Below, in pieces: positions 1 to 11,623 of a stretch of 64,000 bases of DNA; position 1 is the stretch's first letter; the number at the start of each line of letters is the position of its first letter. The stretch spans positions 1,984,001 through 2,048,000 of the forward strand of contig JAUCEF010000007.1 of the NCBI GenBank assembly GCA_033558025.1, in the 5' to 3' direction. Source of the DNA: Phytophthora sp. 'mugwort' (Eukaryota > Oomycota > Peronosporomycetes > Peronosporales > Peronosporaceae). The notes below the pieces were generated by a model. The model searched no databases, was not told where the DNA came from, and worked only from the letters and a program-made list of their open reading frames with translations. Both the position numbers and the translations under genes were made by a program.

Positions 1-230
1 TTTACGCTGAACCCGGACGAGAAACACGGAAGACGTACAGGTGAACAAGCCGAAGAAGTGTCAGACTAAGAGCCGAAACCCAAGCGCAGGACAAAACAAG
101 TTACATACCTGTCAGCCCCCCCCCCCCCCCCCAGGAGAGCTCCATTTTCCTCAACGGTGAATTTTCGAAATGTAAGTTTAAATAGCAGAAAATATATATT
201 TATCTACTATATAATATTATTGATCCTGGA
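1..230. other. unassigned flank of gypsy element with poly-C run
   Basis: No coding frame is recognisable. A run of 17 cytosines lies at about 116-132, followed by AT-rich DNA up to the LTR boundary. I see no copy of the copia-like sequence that flanks the other side of the gypsy element, so this does not show what the element inserted into. Confidence 0.5.
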
Positions 231-630
231 TGTAATGGGTGTGTTCCTGATGGATGGCCCATGACCAGTTGGTGTGACCACACAATATGGGACGCCCACA
301 CTAGGTACGGATCGTATCTAGGAGAGAAATATCACTAAGTACGGATCGCACTAAGACAAGAGACACCGTTAGGTACGAATCACACTTAGAAGGAGACTTG
401 GCGTGAGAACCACCCATCGAGAAACCGGTGACTTAAGGGATGGATTAATTAGGCAGTTTACAGTAAGTAGGAACATAGGAGCATAATAATAAAGACACAG
501 TTTTAATTCTAACCTAGAAGTTCGCAAGTTATGGAAATCCAGGCTTCCCTCGTGCAATCAGAAGACAGAGTCGCAGGGCGTCTGTCTCGGTTAAAAGCTA
601 CCTCAGGCCAGGGTGCGTGTGCCCCCGTCA
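231..630 (+). repeat. 5' LTR of the gypsy element
   Basis: The repeat starts with TGTAATGGG and ends with CCCCGTCA, giving the usual TG...CA ends. It aligns along its whole length with 7846-8248. An in-frame ATG at 531 lies inside the LTR, but the first Gag methionine after the LTR is at 702. I could not assign a primer-binding site after 630 with confidence. Confidence 0.88.
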
Positions 631-701
631 CACCTGATAACACTCGCTTGTCAATCCCGCGACGGTCGCGGATTGCTACAGCAATTAAGTTCTCTTTAAG
701 T

Positions 702-1790
702 ATGGAAGCCTTAGGGAGTCGAATACCGCCTCTCCAAGACTTCCCTCAACTCTCGGATGACCACTGGGCTACTTTAGAGAATATGGTTAGCCTTCTAGGT
801 GAGCAGGCTCTCGCTGGATTCCCCTCACCCTCTGCTGAAGAGCAGAGAACCCACAGTGAGCGTTTTGACCAGTATGATACCTCGCTCATCGCACACGTGA
901 GCGCTGCAGCCCAAGAAGGTGCACGCGCGCCAGTACGGGCGGAAGCTCAGAGTGCGGTCCAATCTGTTGCGCGGGAGTCCGTTACCTTCTCTTTGCGGCA
1001 AGGGTCGACGAAGGCGGTCAAGATGACGGTTCCCAAGTTCGACGGAAAGAAGTCGGACAGCTTCTGGATCCGCTAGATCGAGATCGCGCTGAGCGCGGAA
1101 CAGATCTATGATGCGAGATCTCAAGTCGCCTTCGCCCTGTCCAACCTGGGAGTTCGGGCACGTGCATGGGCTATGGCTCGAGAGACCTCGCCCCCGGGGT
1201 ATTCCACCGTATGGTCGTTTATGGAACAGGAACTCCGCAAGAATTTTCTGTTGGCCAATGTGGCGTATCGCCATCGCTCCCTGTTCTTGCGATGCAAGCA
1301 AGGCAAGAGCTCCCTGGAAGACTATGCCATGGAACTGCAAAACCTTGAAGTGGCTATGGCCGGAGCTCCCCTCTCGGAGGACGTGAAGGCCACGGTGATT
1401 ATGGACGGTGTCCGCACGGGTCCGATGCGGACGGCGCTCTTTCGGTGTCAACCCAAGACCTTCAACGAGGCAGTACACCTCCCTCTGCTTGGAGACCACT
1501 GTGTGCGTTTTGCACAGGGGTATGCTGTCCTTCGGACTCGCCTGAGGGCCCCAACCCATGGAGATCTCTTTGGTCGAGTCGGCTCTACTCTACTCGAAGA
1601 AACCACGAGGGAGTGGTCGCTGTTTCGGCTGCAACGAAGTAGGCCACTTCCGTCGCAATTACCCGACAAACCCGTGGCAAGTCAACAGTGGCAAGGCCAC
1701 CTCGGCGTCGTCGTCGCTCAATGTGATTGAGTCCGACTTGTCGAAAAAATGGGTTCCCAGTAGGTGCGGGACGCCCTGCTAGGAGACTCC
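702..1790 (+). pseudogene. Gag-like polyprotein remnant of gypsy element
   Basis: The frame opens at ATG 702 and runs through an in-frame TAG at 1074-1076, then continues in the same frame (around 1077-1480) with a helical Gag-like stretch. A frameshift near 1480-1560 leads to a zinc-knuckle frame: Cys, Cys and His of a CCHC box are visible at 1621-1650, but the fourth ligand reads as Tyr (TAC at about 1660), so the knuckle is damaged. In such elements Gag packages the RNA, and the zinc knuckle binds nucleic acid. The nonsense codon, frameshift and lost ligand mean no functional Gag is expected from this copy. Confidence 0.75.
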
Positions 1791-1933
1791 GTTCTTCCCG
1801 GTCTATGGTGACCTTGCCACCTCCCCGTCCGAAGGGAGCATGTCCCTGAGACAACGTTGTTATTTCTCTCGGTGGCCGTTACGCGGTCTAATCTCGTTGT
1901 CGTCACCGCCAGCGTCGAAGGAATGAAGAACCT

Positions 1934-4900
1934 ATGACCACCCTGATCGATTCAGGAGCGTCCTACAATGTCGAAGCAAAACCCAGCGTTGCTAGGAACA
2001 GTACACTGTATGCTAAAGCTTTATATGCTTTAGAAGATTCTAAGGGTAATCATAATGTGTCTGTTCGCTTAGCGACTGGTTCGATTGTATCGACGCGGAA
2101 GGTTCTCCTCCCCTTGACTGTCGAATATGACGACTTTAACTTGGTCGAACCGTTCATTGTCCTCGACATGGATGATCGATACGACCTGATCCTCGGCATA
2201 CCCTGGCTTGTGAAGCATGAGCCGTGGATCGACTGGCGCAGTCGCACCATAGGTGCTAGCCACAAACCTTTCGTGGATCGAGCTTTGGCGAGTCATGTCC
2301 CCTCATCATCCCGTGACGGGTTCGTGCACGAGCACCGAGTGCCACGTCGAGAACGACATTTCGGCGGCTCTGCCGAACGAGTGGTCGTTTTTGAAACCCA
2401 AGGTGGTCGAGCAGAGGCTCCCACGACGCAACGCGTCCGAGCTGGATCAGCTCACGCGGATGATGAAGACGCTGACGACGGACGTCGCACAACCCACGGT
2501 GGCCGAGTAGAGACTCCCACGAACGAAGGGACCGACAGCGAGGCTGTATCCCTACCTGTTGGTCCACTGAGCGGGGTGTCCACCACTGTGGTCGTTGCTA
2601 CACGCATGGGAAACCGCAAGGCGGGTGTTGAGCTAACCCCCTTGCCCGGGGTGTCGGAGTGTCGAAGCTCATGGAGCTCGAGGAGCTATCGTACGTCGAT
2701 TTTCTCAAGTCATTGAAGGCAGGAGAGATTGAGGACCTCGTCCTTCTCCGCCGAGAGCAGCACTCGATGGAACTTAATAGCTCGTCGGTCATGGACCCAG
2801 ATGTTCTAGAAGAAGAAAGGGGCGCTCAGAGACGACGGCGTTATGGCGCAACCATTTTAAAGGATACCTCGGATCCTTATTATCCCCTTGTGAAGGGGTT
2901 CTCGGATGTGGTCTCCGAAAAAACTTCCATATTACCACCGGATCGTGGCGTTCGCCACGAAATCGACTTGGAGCCTGGTACCAAGTACTGCACCACACGT
3001 CAGAGGCCTCTTCCAAAGGAGCAAGTCGATGTAATTGACGCGTTCTTCGCGACAAAGCATGCCGCTGGCATGGTGCGCGAGTTAAAATCGCCGCACTCGT
3101 CCCCGACGTTTTGTGTGCGCAAACCCAATGGGACGTGGCGTACGGTCACGCCTTCAACAAGTTGAATGCAGCCACCATCCCGGCGTGAGCACCTATTTCT
3201 CGGAAGGATGTGTTGCAGAACAACATGGCGGGCTGCACTGTGTTCAGCGCGCTCGACATGGTCGACGGGTACTATCAGCTACTGTGCGGGAATCGGATAT
3301 TCCTCTGACAGCGGTGAGTACTCCCATCGGGATGTTGTGGGAACGGCTGATGATGCCCCAAGGGCTATCCAACGCGTCTGCAACGTTTAATCGCTTAGTA
3401 GCACAGCTATTCCGGCCGCTGCGGTACTTCATGCAGACCTACTTCGACGACATCTTCGTTCACAGCTGTGCTGCGGATGGAAAGACCGACGTCGAAATGC
3501 ACATTGCATACCTCCTTGAGGTTTTGTTGTGCATGAGGGAGAACCTCTGTATGAAAGCATTAACAAGTGCATCTTCGGCGCGGAAGAAACTCCGTTCCTC
3601 GGGTGCTTCCTTGGGAAGGACGGCGTAAGGGCTGGCCCCGAGAAGATTGAAGCAATCTCACAGTGGCCAGTGCCTACCTCACAGCGGGATCTACGCAAGT
3701 GGCTCAGACTCGCCAACTAATTACACAAGTATAGCGAGAACTACGCTAAGTTAGCCAGGCCTTTGACAAACCTTCTAAAGAAAGAAGCGGAATGGTCATG
3801 GACCGATGAGGCTCAGAGAGCCTTCGAAGCCATCAAACAGAGTCTGCAAGTGCCCCAATTCTGGCACTCCGCGACGAGGATCGTCCGTTTAGCGTTGTGT
3901 TTGACGCCTCTGACTTTGTCATTGGCTGTGCCCTGCTCCAAGTTGATGCCGAAGGCAGGGAGATGGTGATTTCGTTCCAATCCCGGCAGCTGAAAGATGC
4001 GGAAAAGAACTACCATGTCCATAACAAGGAACTCCTTGCGATGAAGTATGCGCTAGTGAAGTTCAGGGTTCATCTGCTGGGCAGCAAGCCCTTTGCGATC
4101 TACACAGACCATGCCTCGTTGAGAACGGCGACCTCGCTGCCATCTCTCCCAGCGCATCGCGCGATGGCTATCGCTCTTCGCCGCGTTACAACTTCACGGT
4201 GGCTTACAAGCCGGGCGAGCAAAACGTCCTGGCAGATGCGCTCTCCGGGAGACCAGACTATGAGCTAGCGCACGCCGTGCTTCTCGAGTCACCGCTCCAC
4301 GAGCAGATTCGTGGAGCTTACGCAAAAGACGACGATCTCAGAGATTTGGTACAAGCTCTGTGTGCGAGCTCTGGGAACGCCCATCTTACGGCTCGTCAAA
4401 GTGCGCGGTTGCACCGCTATACCCTCTTTCAGGATCTTCTCTACTACCAAGTAGACAAAGATGACAATCCTCGCCTGGTCGTGACCAGCGACGACGCCCG
4501 AGGCATCAAATCCTCTTTGAGGCCCACGACGTGGCGCTTAGCGACCACTTGGGTCGAGAAAAGACGTACACGTCAGTGGCATGGGATTACTGGTGGCCTC
4601 ATATGTATAAGTGGGTTCGCTCTTACGTCCAAACGTGGGAGACGTGTCAACGGGTGAAACCCTCGCCCGCTTCGGCAGCGCCCTGATGCGCTTGCCGGTT
4701 CCGGCTGACTGCTGGCGCTCGGTGAGCATGGACTTCATCTTCGAGTTACCGCCCGATGGGAAAGACCATACTGGCATCTTGGTCTTTGTTTGCCGGCTGA
4801 GCAAGATGGTACGTCTGGCGGCCGTGAAGAAGAGCGTGAAGCGCCGCAGGCGGCACAGCTCTTCATTGACAATGTCCTCCGTCAACACGGCCTCCCAGAG

Positions 4901-5200
4901 GCATTTGCCAGTACAGAGACCCTCGGTTTGTGTCTCACTTTTGGCAATACCTGTTCCGACTTCTCGGTACGAAGTTGGACATGTTCACGACGGACCATCC
5001 AGAGACCGATGGCCAAACCGAACGCGTCAACCGTGTCTTAAAGACGTCTTGCGCAGTGTCTGAGTGGCAGAACCTACGAAGTGGAGCACGCAGTTGGCGC
5101 AAGTGGAATTTACGCTGAATAACGCGGTTCACGTTCTACGGGGCTCACACCGTTCTAAGTTAATGGGTTGCGGCATACGCGATCGCAGTTATCATTTCCT
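1934..5200 (+). pseudogene. Pol remnant of gypsy element: protease, RT, RNase H, integrase
   Basis: Protease: an LIDSGAS motif near 1940-1960 and an LILGIPWL-type flap region near 2190 are typical of retropepsins. Reverse transcriptase: about 2880-3640, with the LPKEQ entry motif, a MPQGLSNA box near 3354 and the catalytic YFDDIF box near 3438-3455. RNase H: about 3890-4260, with FDASD and YTDHASL motifs. Integrase: zinc-binding region and catalytic core about 4270-5100, including a MDFI box near 4730. At least five frame changes interrupt the chain (for example near 2650, 3165, 3630, 4260 and 4660), so this is a relic. The product would copy and insert the element. Confidence 0.85.
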
Positions 5201-5484
5201 CCGGCTTCTGATCTCAATGAGAGGGTCTGTCGTCGACGACCCAATAGGCTTGAAAGGCGTACGCCCGTCCGTGAAACGGAACCTTCTTCCTTCATCGAGG
5301 CTGGGGCAGCGATTCGTGCTCGCGTCCGTGACGCCATGGCAGCCGCCCAAGATCTACAAAAGAAAAGAGTGACCGCGACAACACGCGACTGTTAAATTGG
5401 GGATTTGGTGTTATTAAAAAGTCAAAAATCTTCCTATACACGAAGTGTCTTCGGTGGGGATCACAAAACTCAAACCACGATTTC

Positions 5485-6300
5485 GTGGGGCCGTGGACGC
5501 GGACGGTCATTGGCGTCCACGGCAACGCCCACACGCTGGATCTGCCATCGTCTATGGTGACGCATCCAACGTTCTACGTCGGCATGCTCAAAACGTACAA
5601 TGAAGCGGAGCGCCTTCCACCGGGTCTGTCCGAGACCCCGTGTAGCGACGCAGAGCGCTCTGCACCACGCGCATTAGCGTCTCCACATTCACAGGTGCCG
5701 AAGGCGGCCGCGCAGCAGAAGCAGCCCTCGCAGGTTCGACAGGCGGGTGCAGCTCCAGGCGTCGGACGCGGTCATAGAGATCCCGGATCCACCCGACCTG
5801 CTCTTCGAGCGATGATGAATATACATCTCAGACTGCGTCAAGTCCTGCTCCAGGCAATTCACCTTCGCCCACAGGCGGTGCCCCTACGCGTCTACGTCGG
5901 GCACATGGCGCAACTCCCGCTCCAATCGCGTCTCCAGGAGCTGTTGGCGGCCACGCAAAGCGATCATATCCGATCAATAAACGTACAGAAGGCTCTGGCA
6001 ACTCGCCATCGCATCCACTAGGGTCCTGGAACCAGTCGACGGCGTCAACTCGAGCCGCAACGACCCAGCAACGGCCGCTCCGGCCTCCTCCACCCCTAAT
6101 GGGTATTGATGGGGAGTAGTAATTCCATGTTGAGAAGCTGGTGAAACACCGGAGGTGCGCGGGCGTCGACCAGTATCTGGAGAAGTGGCGCGGCTATCCC
6201 TCGTCCGATAGTACGTGGGAGACGGAAAGCCGCCCTCTCGCGGTGGACTGCGCCGACAGCGTGGTCACTTATGAGCGCTCCTACGGAGCCGGCGGCGCTA
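5485..6300 (+). pseudogene. integrase C-terminus and chromodomain of gypsy element
   Basis: After the integrase core, a frame at 5485-5650 carries an SH3-like integrase tail ending in a HPTFYVGMLK-type motif, as in other gypsy elements. A separate frame at about 6122-6285 reads FHVEKLVKHRR, then a YLEKWRGYP core and a STWE motif, the hallmark arrangement of a chromodomain (aromatic cage residues, WxGY and TWE). Chromodomains at this position help target chromovirus integration to marked chromatin. The linker between the two parts is in other frames and is repetitive in Ala/Gln/Arg, so the whole is not one open frame. Confidence 0.75.
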
Positions 6301-6436
6301 ACAGGCCCTAGAACCCTCCTAGGTTGAACGGGTTGTGACTGCCTCGTCTTCTGCACCTTGGTCACGACCTCGTCGAGGGCAACTTGTGATATGGGCAAGT
6401 CTCGGACGTCCCAACGGCGATCCCAAACCCGGTCAG

Positions 6437-7743
6437 CTACCATTTTCGCCATACGAAGCGAAGACATCGCAGCACGAGCCAATCTAGCCAATGCGACGAC
6501 CGCAGTAACTCAGCTACGGGGTAGCCGGCGTGGCGAAGCCAAGCCTCGAACTCAACTTCGTTGGACTGTCGGGCAAGGGCCGTATCGATCGCAAGAACGA
6601 TCGGACACTCCTCGTATCTAGTACGGTGATTCCGGGCTGACGGCTTCGCCGCAAACACGACGAAATACTCCTCCGGAAACCAGATGCGATGCGCTAGCAG
6701 CTGCTCACGAATTGGCGGGGCCGACGGCTCGTGTTCACGTTTGCGGTCTTGAGATCGTTCGGCGTCAAGACGCGCTACGTCCGCGCGCTCGTGCAAGTGT
6801 TCACGGTTGTCGAGCTGCAGACGCGCGGGGTCGAACCCTTCGTCGACACTAGCGTTGGTGATGATAAGAGGTTCCTCAAGCTGGGGTGCAGGAGTGGTTG
6901 ACTCAGCCGTGGCTTCACGGTTCTTAGGCACCAGCTTGGCTCTTTCGACGGCAGCTTTACTGCGCGGACTCGCAGGGCTTCCCGGATGGATAGCACAGTG
7001 TGCTCTAGTGAGCTGTGAAGAAGACGGCGGCGACTCGTGCTCGTCCTCCGACAACTCGTAGTCCACCGCGTGGAAGACATCTTCGGTAAGCGGGAGCGGG
7101 ACCTTCGGGGCCACCGTACATCCCGTGTGGGATCCGTAGGCATTTTGCCCTTCGCCTCCACGTCAGCGACGGACGTCTCTACAAGAGGCTTGGAGTGATT
7201 GCCTCCGGTGAACTGGTCGGCGGGGTTCGGCTGACGGTGTGATCGACGGGGGTGCTTTGGCAGAAGGCGTGCTCGGCGGAGCCAAGCTGTTCTCAGGCGC
7301 AGGAGTCTTCGACTTCTCAGCGGACGTGGCCTTGCTAGGCATGTCCTCATCAGGAAGAAGGAGGTTCGGATTTACCACATCGTCCTCCTCGTCGCTCGAC
7401 GCATCGCTCAGCGAACCCACGGGTCGTGGCACGGACACTCCGTGTCGTTTACGACGGCGTGCGGCCGACAAGGCCGCTCTGCGAGCCGGGGTCTTGGGCT
7501 TCTTCGTCTTCGTCTTCGGTTTGGTGCTGGCCCGCTGGGCCTTCATATTTCCGGCCTTCTTGTTGGCGGAGTCCGCCTTCGTCTGCTCGTGGTCTTCGTT
7601 GGGCCAGCGTTAAACGCTGCGGCCTCGGATACGGACGTGTCGGCGGGTGTTGCAGGGGCGCTGGGCGCCGCGGGGCTTGGTGGTGTCGTGGTCTTGGTCA
7701 TGCCCGTAGGGCGAAGAATCGTCGGCGTCAGCGGGGCTGTTGA
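6437..7743 (-). pseudogene. antisense ORF between integrase and 3' LTR of gypsy element
   Basis: On the opposite strand to gag-pol, three long frames follow one another: 7743-7543 (rich in Thr, Pro and Ala), 7546-7163 (127 codons, strongly basic start with repeated Lys-Thr-Lys and Arg-rich blocks, then an acidic SSDEEDD patch) and 7114-6437 (225 codons, ending in a Trp-rich tail). The second and third share a frame and are separated by a stop near 7163. They look like pieces of one protein of about 420-450 residues. The first open frame can be followed back into the 3' LTR (7917). I do not recognise a domain. Antisense or extra ORFs downstream of pol are known from some plant gypsy elements, but homology to those is not shown here. 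Confidence 0.5.
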
Positions 7744-7832
7744 GAAGTGAGGTCTAACCTCCGAGTGCGGCACGAAGTGCCCGTTATCCGTTGGATTCCC
7801 CTCGGACCTTACCCGTACGGTGATCTCCGTTT

Positions 7833-7845
7833 GGGTGTGGGAGGG
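7833..7845 (+). other. polypurine tract of gypsy element
   Basis: The purine-rich stretch GGGTGTGGGAGGG directly abuts the 3' LTR start. Its position and composition match the plus-strand primer of LTR retrotransposons. Confidence 0.7.
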
Positions 7846-8248
7846 TGTAATGGGGCGTGTTCCTGATGGATGGCCCATGACCAGTTGGTGTGACCACACA
7901 ATATGGGACGCCCACACACTAGGTACGGATCGTATCTAGGAGAGAAATATCACTAAGTACGGATCGCACTAAGACAAGAGACACCGTTAGGTACGAATCG
8001 CACTTAGAAGGAGCCTTGGCGTGAGAACCACCCATCGAGAAACCGGTGACTTAAGGGATGGATTAATTAGGCTGTTTACAGTAAGTAGGAACATAGGAGC
8101 ATAATAATAAAGACACAGTTTTAATTCTAACCTAGAAGTTCGCAAGTTATGGAAATCCAGGCTTCCTCGTGCGATAAGAAGACAGAGTCGCAGGGCTTCT
8201 GTCTCGGTTAGAAGCTACCTCAGGCCAGGGTGTGTGTGATCCCCGTCA
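7846..8248 (+). repeat. 3' LTR of the gypsy element
   Basis: This direct repeat of 231-630 has TG...CA ends. Differences include an extra CA near 7917 and a few substitutions (for example aatcgcac for aatcacac), roughly a dozen in all over 400 bp. Confidence 0.88.
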
Positions 8249-8499
8249 TATGAAGCATAGCAACTATGCTACGCATTCAGCGTCACTGACGTTCTTGGAA
8301 TGGAAGAGAGCTTCTTGCTTTGGTACTCAGTCATCCGACACACTTGTATGACCGTGACCTTGTTTACGTGCTCTGCTGTCGCAGAGTCGGCAAATCCTCC
8401 CCATGGGCCGTACAATCACCTCGCCGTGAGTTTTATCGACGAGGCTTATTTCCCGGGTGCGATTAACCCCACGTTGAGTCGACGGACTCTGATAATTAC

Positions 8500-11390
8500 A
8501 ATTAAACGTGCGGGAAACCCACAGGTTAAAAAATAGACAGGTCGATCTAACTGTTCCATTCCAAGCCCAAGGCTTGGAATATGACCTCCGAATCTGGAAG
8601 GGTCGGCGGAAGTACATCCCGTACGAGGACCTGAAGAAGAGTATAGAAGGGACTGCGATCAGCGTTCAGTTTCAAGACACCCATGGCCGCAAGCAAGGAT
8701 CTGTACCAGTTCCAAGCCCAACCAATGGTGACCTCAACGGCACTCATTGCCAAAGGTAAGCAACGTTCGTTTCTGCTTCTGCACATACGTCTCGGCCACC
8801 CTAACGTTCGCATCTTGCATGACCTATCTAGGAGCCAAGCCATTCAAGGACTTGGCGGATCTGTATCTAGAACGCCTGCGGCAGATTTTTTCTGTATGCA
8901 TGTTAGCGAAGCCCCACCGCTCCCCATTCCGTTCTAATAGAATTGTTTAATGTGCCGCATCGCCGTTGGGAAAAGTGCATACAGACATGTGTTGCCCTCT
9001 TCCTATGCCTAGCCTAATTGGTTGACGTTACGTTAGATCTGTATCGATGGCTTCTCTCGATTTACGTTCACCTACCCTATCAAAATCCGTAGCGACATAT
9101 ACGAATTCTACGAAAACTTCTTTTTGAAAGGATGTCCACATTATTAAGTGGCGTCGCCAGCACATTGACAATGAAGAAATCCTAGTGGTGCAGGAAGATA
9201 ACGCGAAATAACACGAAACAGTACCGGTCGCCTGATTTTCCACAAGTATAGAACTCAGGCAGTTTACCCATTTCTTCCTCCCCAACAAAACGCCGCATGC
9301 GTACAATCTTGGAAAAAGTTCAGGCCCTACTGCTAATGGCATTATCCCAAGCCGCTTTGGTCTGCGTGTGTGGGCCATGTAACCACCCTGATTATATGAC
9401 GCCTAGCTCCAAGACTGACGGCCGTACACCGTACGAGCTATGGCAAAATCATATTCCATCCCTGACCTACATCGAAGTATTTGGTTGCAGTGCGTATGTC
9501 TACAGCACAGATCAATACCGAGACGGACTCGATGCTCGAGCACGGTTGTCCTGTACCTTGGTATACCGGATCATAAGAAAGTGTATCGCTTGATGGACGT
9601 CAACAAACATGTCCTTGTGTACAGTCGTGACTGTAAGAAGATGATTTCCCCCCTCTAGCTGACCAGATGACTACACCCGAGTCGTCCATCACAAGCAGCC
9701 GCACCATGTTGCTCCTGCGCCTGTGTCAATCCCTTCACCACCTGCGGTCCCTTCGACCCAGCGTCAACTACCCTCTCTATGGGACGCACTTGCGCAACCC
9801 GAAATACATTACTCGTTTCGAACTGAGCCAGCACCCGATTCGCCTTCCTCTCCTGCCCGCAAGCGACCCCGTCTTGATGTAACGGAAGTAATCCTTGATT
9901 CTGCGTAATACATTCAGGGAGCAGGAACACCACATAGATCTACTCTACACATTACTAGCTATTCGGTGTGTGTCCGAGCCCACTACGTATCGGGAAGCTA
10001 TGCAGTCTTCTCACGCCGATTATTGTCAACAGTAGCTAAGTCGATACAAGTCCCTCATGGACAACAAAACGCGGGTGTTAGTACGCCCTCCCAAAGGACG
10101 AAAGGCTCTTACGTGCCGCTGTTTCTCGTTGTCATTGTCAAGTATACCGGTTTAGGCGATAGGACCCCTTCAAAGCGCGTCTGGTGATAAAGGTTTCCTA
10201 CAGCAACACGGCATTAATTACAACGAGATCTATTCCCCTGTTATTAGGATGGAAGTACTTAGATTTCTCCTCACGATCGCAGCCTTGCTCGATCTCAAGA
10301 TTCACCAAATGGACGTCACAACGGCATTCTTCAACGGTTTCTCTGAGGAGAAAATTTACATGCCTCAACCGGAAGGTTTAATATCAGGGGCGATGATCAC
10401 CTGGTATGCAAACTTCTCAAGATCCTCTACGAGCTGAAACAAGCCTGCCGTGTCTGGTACATAACGTCGTCTGCCTTCCATGGAAGGTCTGGTTTTCATA
10501 AACTCATCAAGGACAGCCGTGTATTCAAACTCACTTTTTATGGGATTACTAGTTATATTGCAGTGTACCTTGACGACCTCTTGCTCATTGCACCCACTCC
10601 AGCCCTCATTAGTGAGCTAAAATCTGCCCTGAAATAAATAGAGGTTCTCTATGCCAGATTTAGGGGGAGGAGTGCTTATTTTACTGTTTCATCAAACGTG
10701 ACCGAAAAAACCGATCTTTACCCACCAGCACAAGTACACAACGAAAGTCCTTGACCTCTTTAGCGACCTTATTAGGTACCTTATGGCAACGCCAGCAGAT
10801 CGGAACGCTAAACTCTCCGTAATCAGCCAATCTAGCAGTGAAGCAAAAAAGAATGCGACGAAAGACATTCCGTATCGTAAGCGTTAATAGTGTTATGTAC
10901 CTCATGGTAGACACTCGACACGACATGGCCTTCTACATGCGTGAGGTCAGCCAATTTCTAGCGAATCCTGGAATGGAGCACTGGGACGCCGTTATACGTG
11001 GCCTCAAGTACCTGGCAGGCACCAGAAACTACGGCCTGATGTTGGCAGGATCGGTGAATATCACCCCAGAAAACCTAGCTGACATTCTGATAGCATATAG
11101 CGGCTCGGACTATGCCACGGGCTGTAAGGCGGGACCTGCCGTTCGGGCTCGCCATCGCTCATACCTGAAAAGTAGCATGAAATTCATTACACCACATGTA
11201 CCCAAGAACACGCAGAAGGGTCATACACGTGCGCTACCAACTTGCCGACTTCTTGCGTCTGAGCATGGCTGACCGAGATGAAAGACACGCAAAGGTAAAC
11301 AACGAATTTGTACAGTATCATCTCGTTAAGATCCGATTCTACTCGCAATTATGCAGTTGCGTTAGCGCAACTTTACAACTAACAATTCCA
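8500..11390 (+). mobile_element. truncated Ty1/copia retrotransposon remnant
   Basis: Pieces of a copia-type Pol occur in order on the plus strand. They are a Gag-pre-integrase motif with a LRLGHPNVR-like box near 8780-8830, integrase C-terminal motifs (TPYELW near 9430 and VFGCSAYVYS near 9480-9510), reverse transcriptase (QMDVTTAFFNG near 10300-10340 and the catalytic YLDDLLL box near 10568-10588) and the RNase H leader (YLMVDTRHDMAFY near 10897). The frames are broken many times and part of the integrase and the RNase H C-terminus are missing. No LTR was found on either side. It is related to, but more decayed than, the copia element at 42.2-49.1 kb: both share an IPY-x-DLK motif upstream of the GAG-pre-integrase box. 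Confidence 0.8.
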
Positions 11391-11623
11391 TTTGTTGTGG
11401 TCCACTCCGTTTAATTTGCTCACTTGGATTCAGTATGCAAGATCAAACCGGCATCAATCGCGCGGGAAAATATCCGAGGGGGAGACCAGAAGCTCACGAG
11501 ACGTACAGACAACAATGGTGAAGGAAATGCCGCTCGACATCGGGCTCCGTGTGGGTGCGTGTCCCTCTCCTCTTCCGTATAATCCATACTATCGACCAGA
11601 CCAGCACTTACTGACTCTTATGT

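Larger units (their letters stand above)
231..8248 (+). mobile_element. Ty3/gypsy LTR retrotransposon, chromodomain-bearing, decayed
   Basis: Two near-identical direct repeats of about 400 bp (231-630 and 7846-8248) bound an interior that encodes, in order, a Gag-like frame, a zinc knuckle, aspartic protease, reverse transcriptase, RNase H, integrase and a chromodomain. The order RT-RH-IN is that of Ty3/gypsy (Metaviridae-type) elements, and the C-terminal chromodomain is that of chromoviruses. A purine-rich tract abuts the 3' LTR. The coding region is broken by several frameshifts and stops, so the copy is not autonomous. The LTRs differ at roughly a dozen positions, so the insertion is not fresh. 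The 5 bases outside each LTR (ctgga and tatga) do not match, so no target duplication is seen. Confidence 0.9.

Noticed and set aside
825..1559. long minus-strand ORF opposite gag of the gypsy element
   Set aside because: No protein-like motif; it mirrors the coding strand and its Gag frame.
8249..8500. gypsy element nested inside the copia remnant
   Set aside because: No copia sequence is recognisable left of 231, and the 5-bp flanks do not match, so the nesting cannot be shown.
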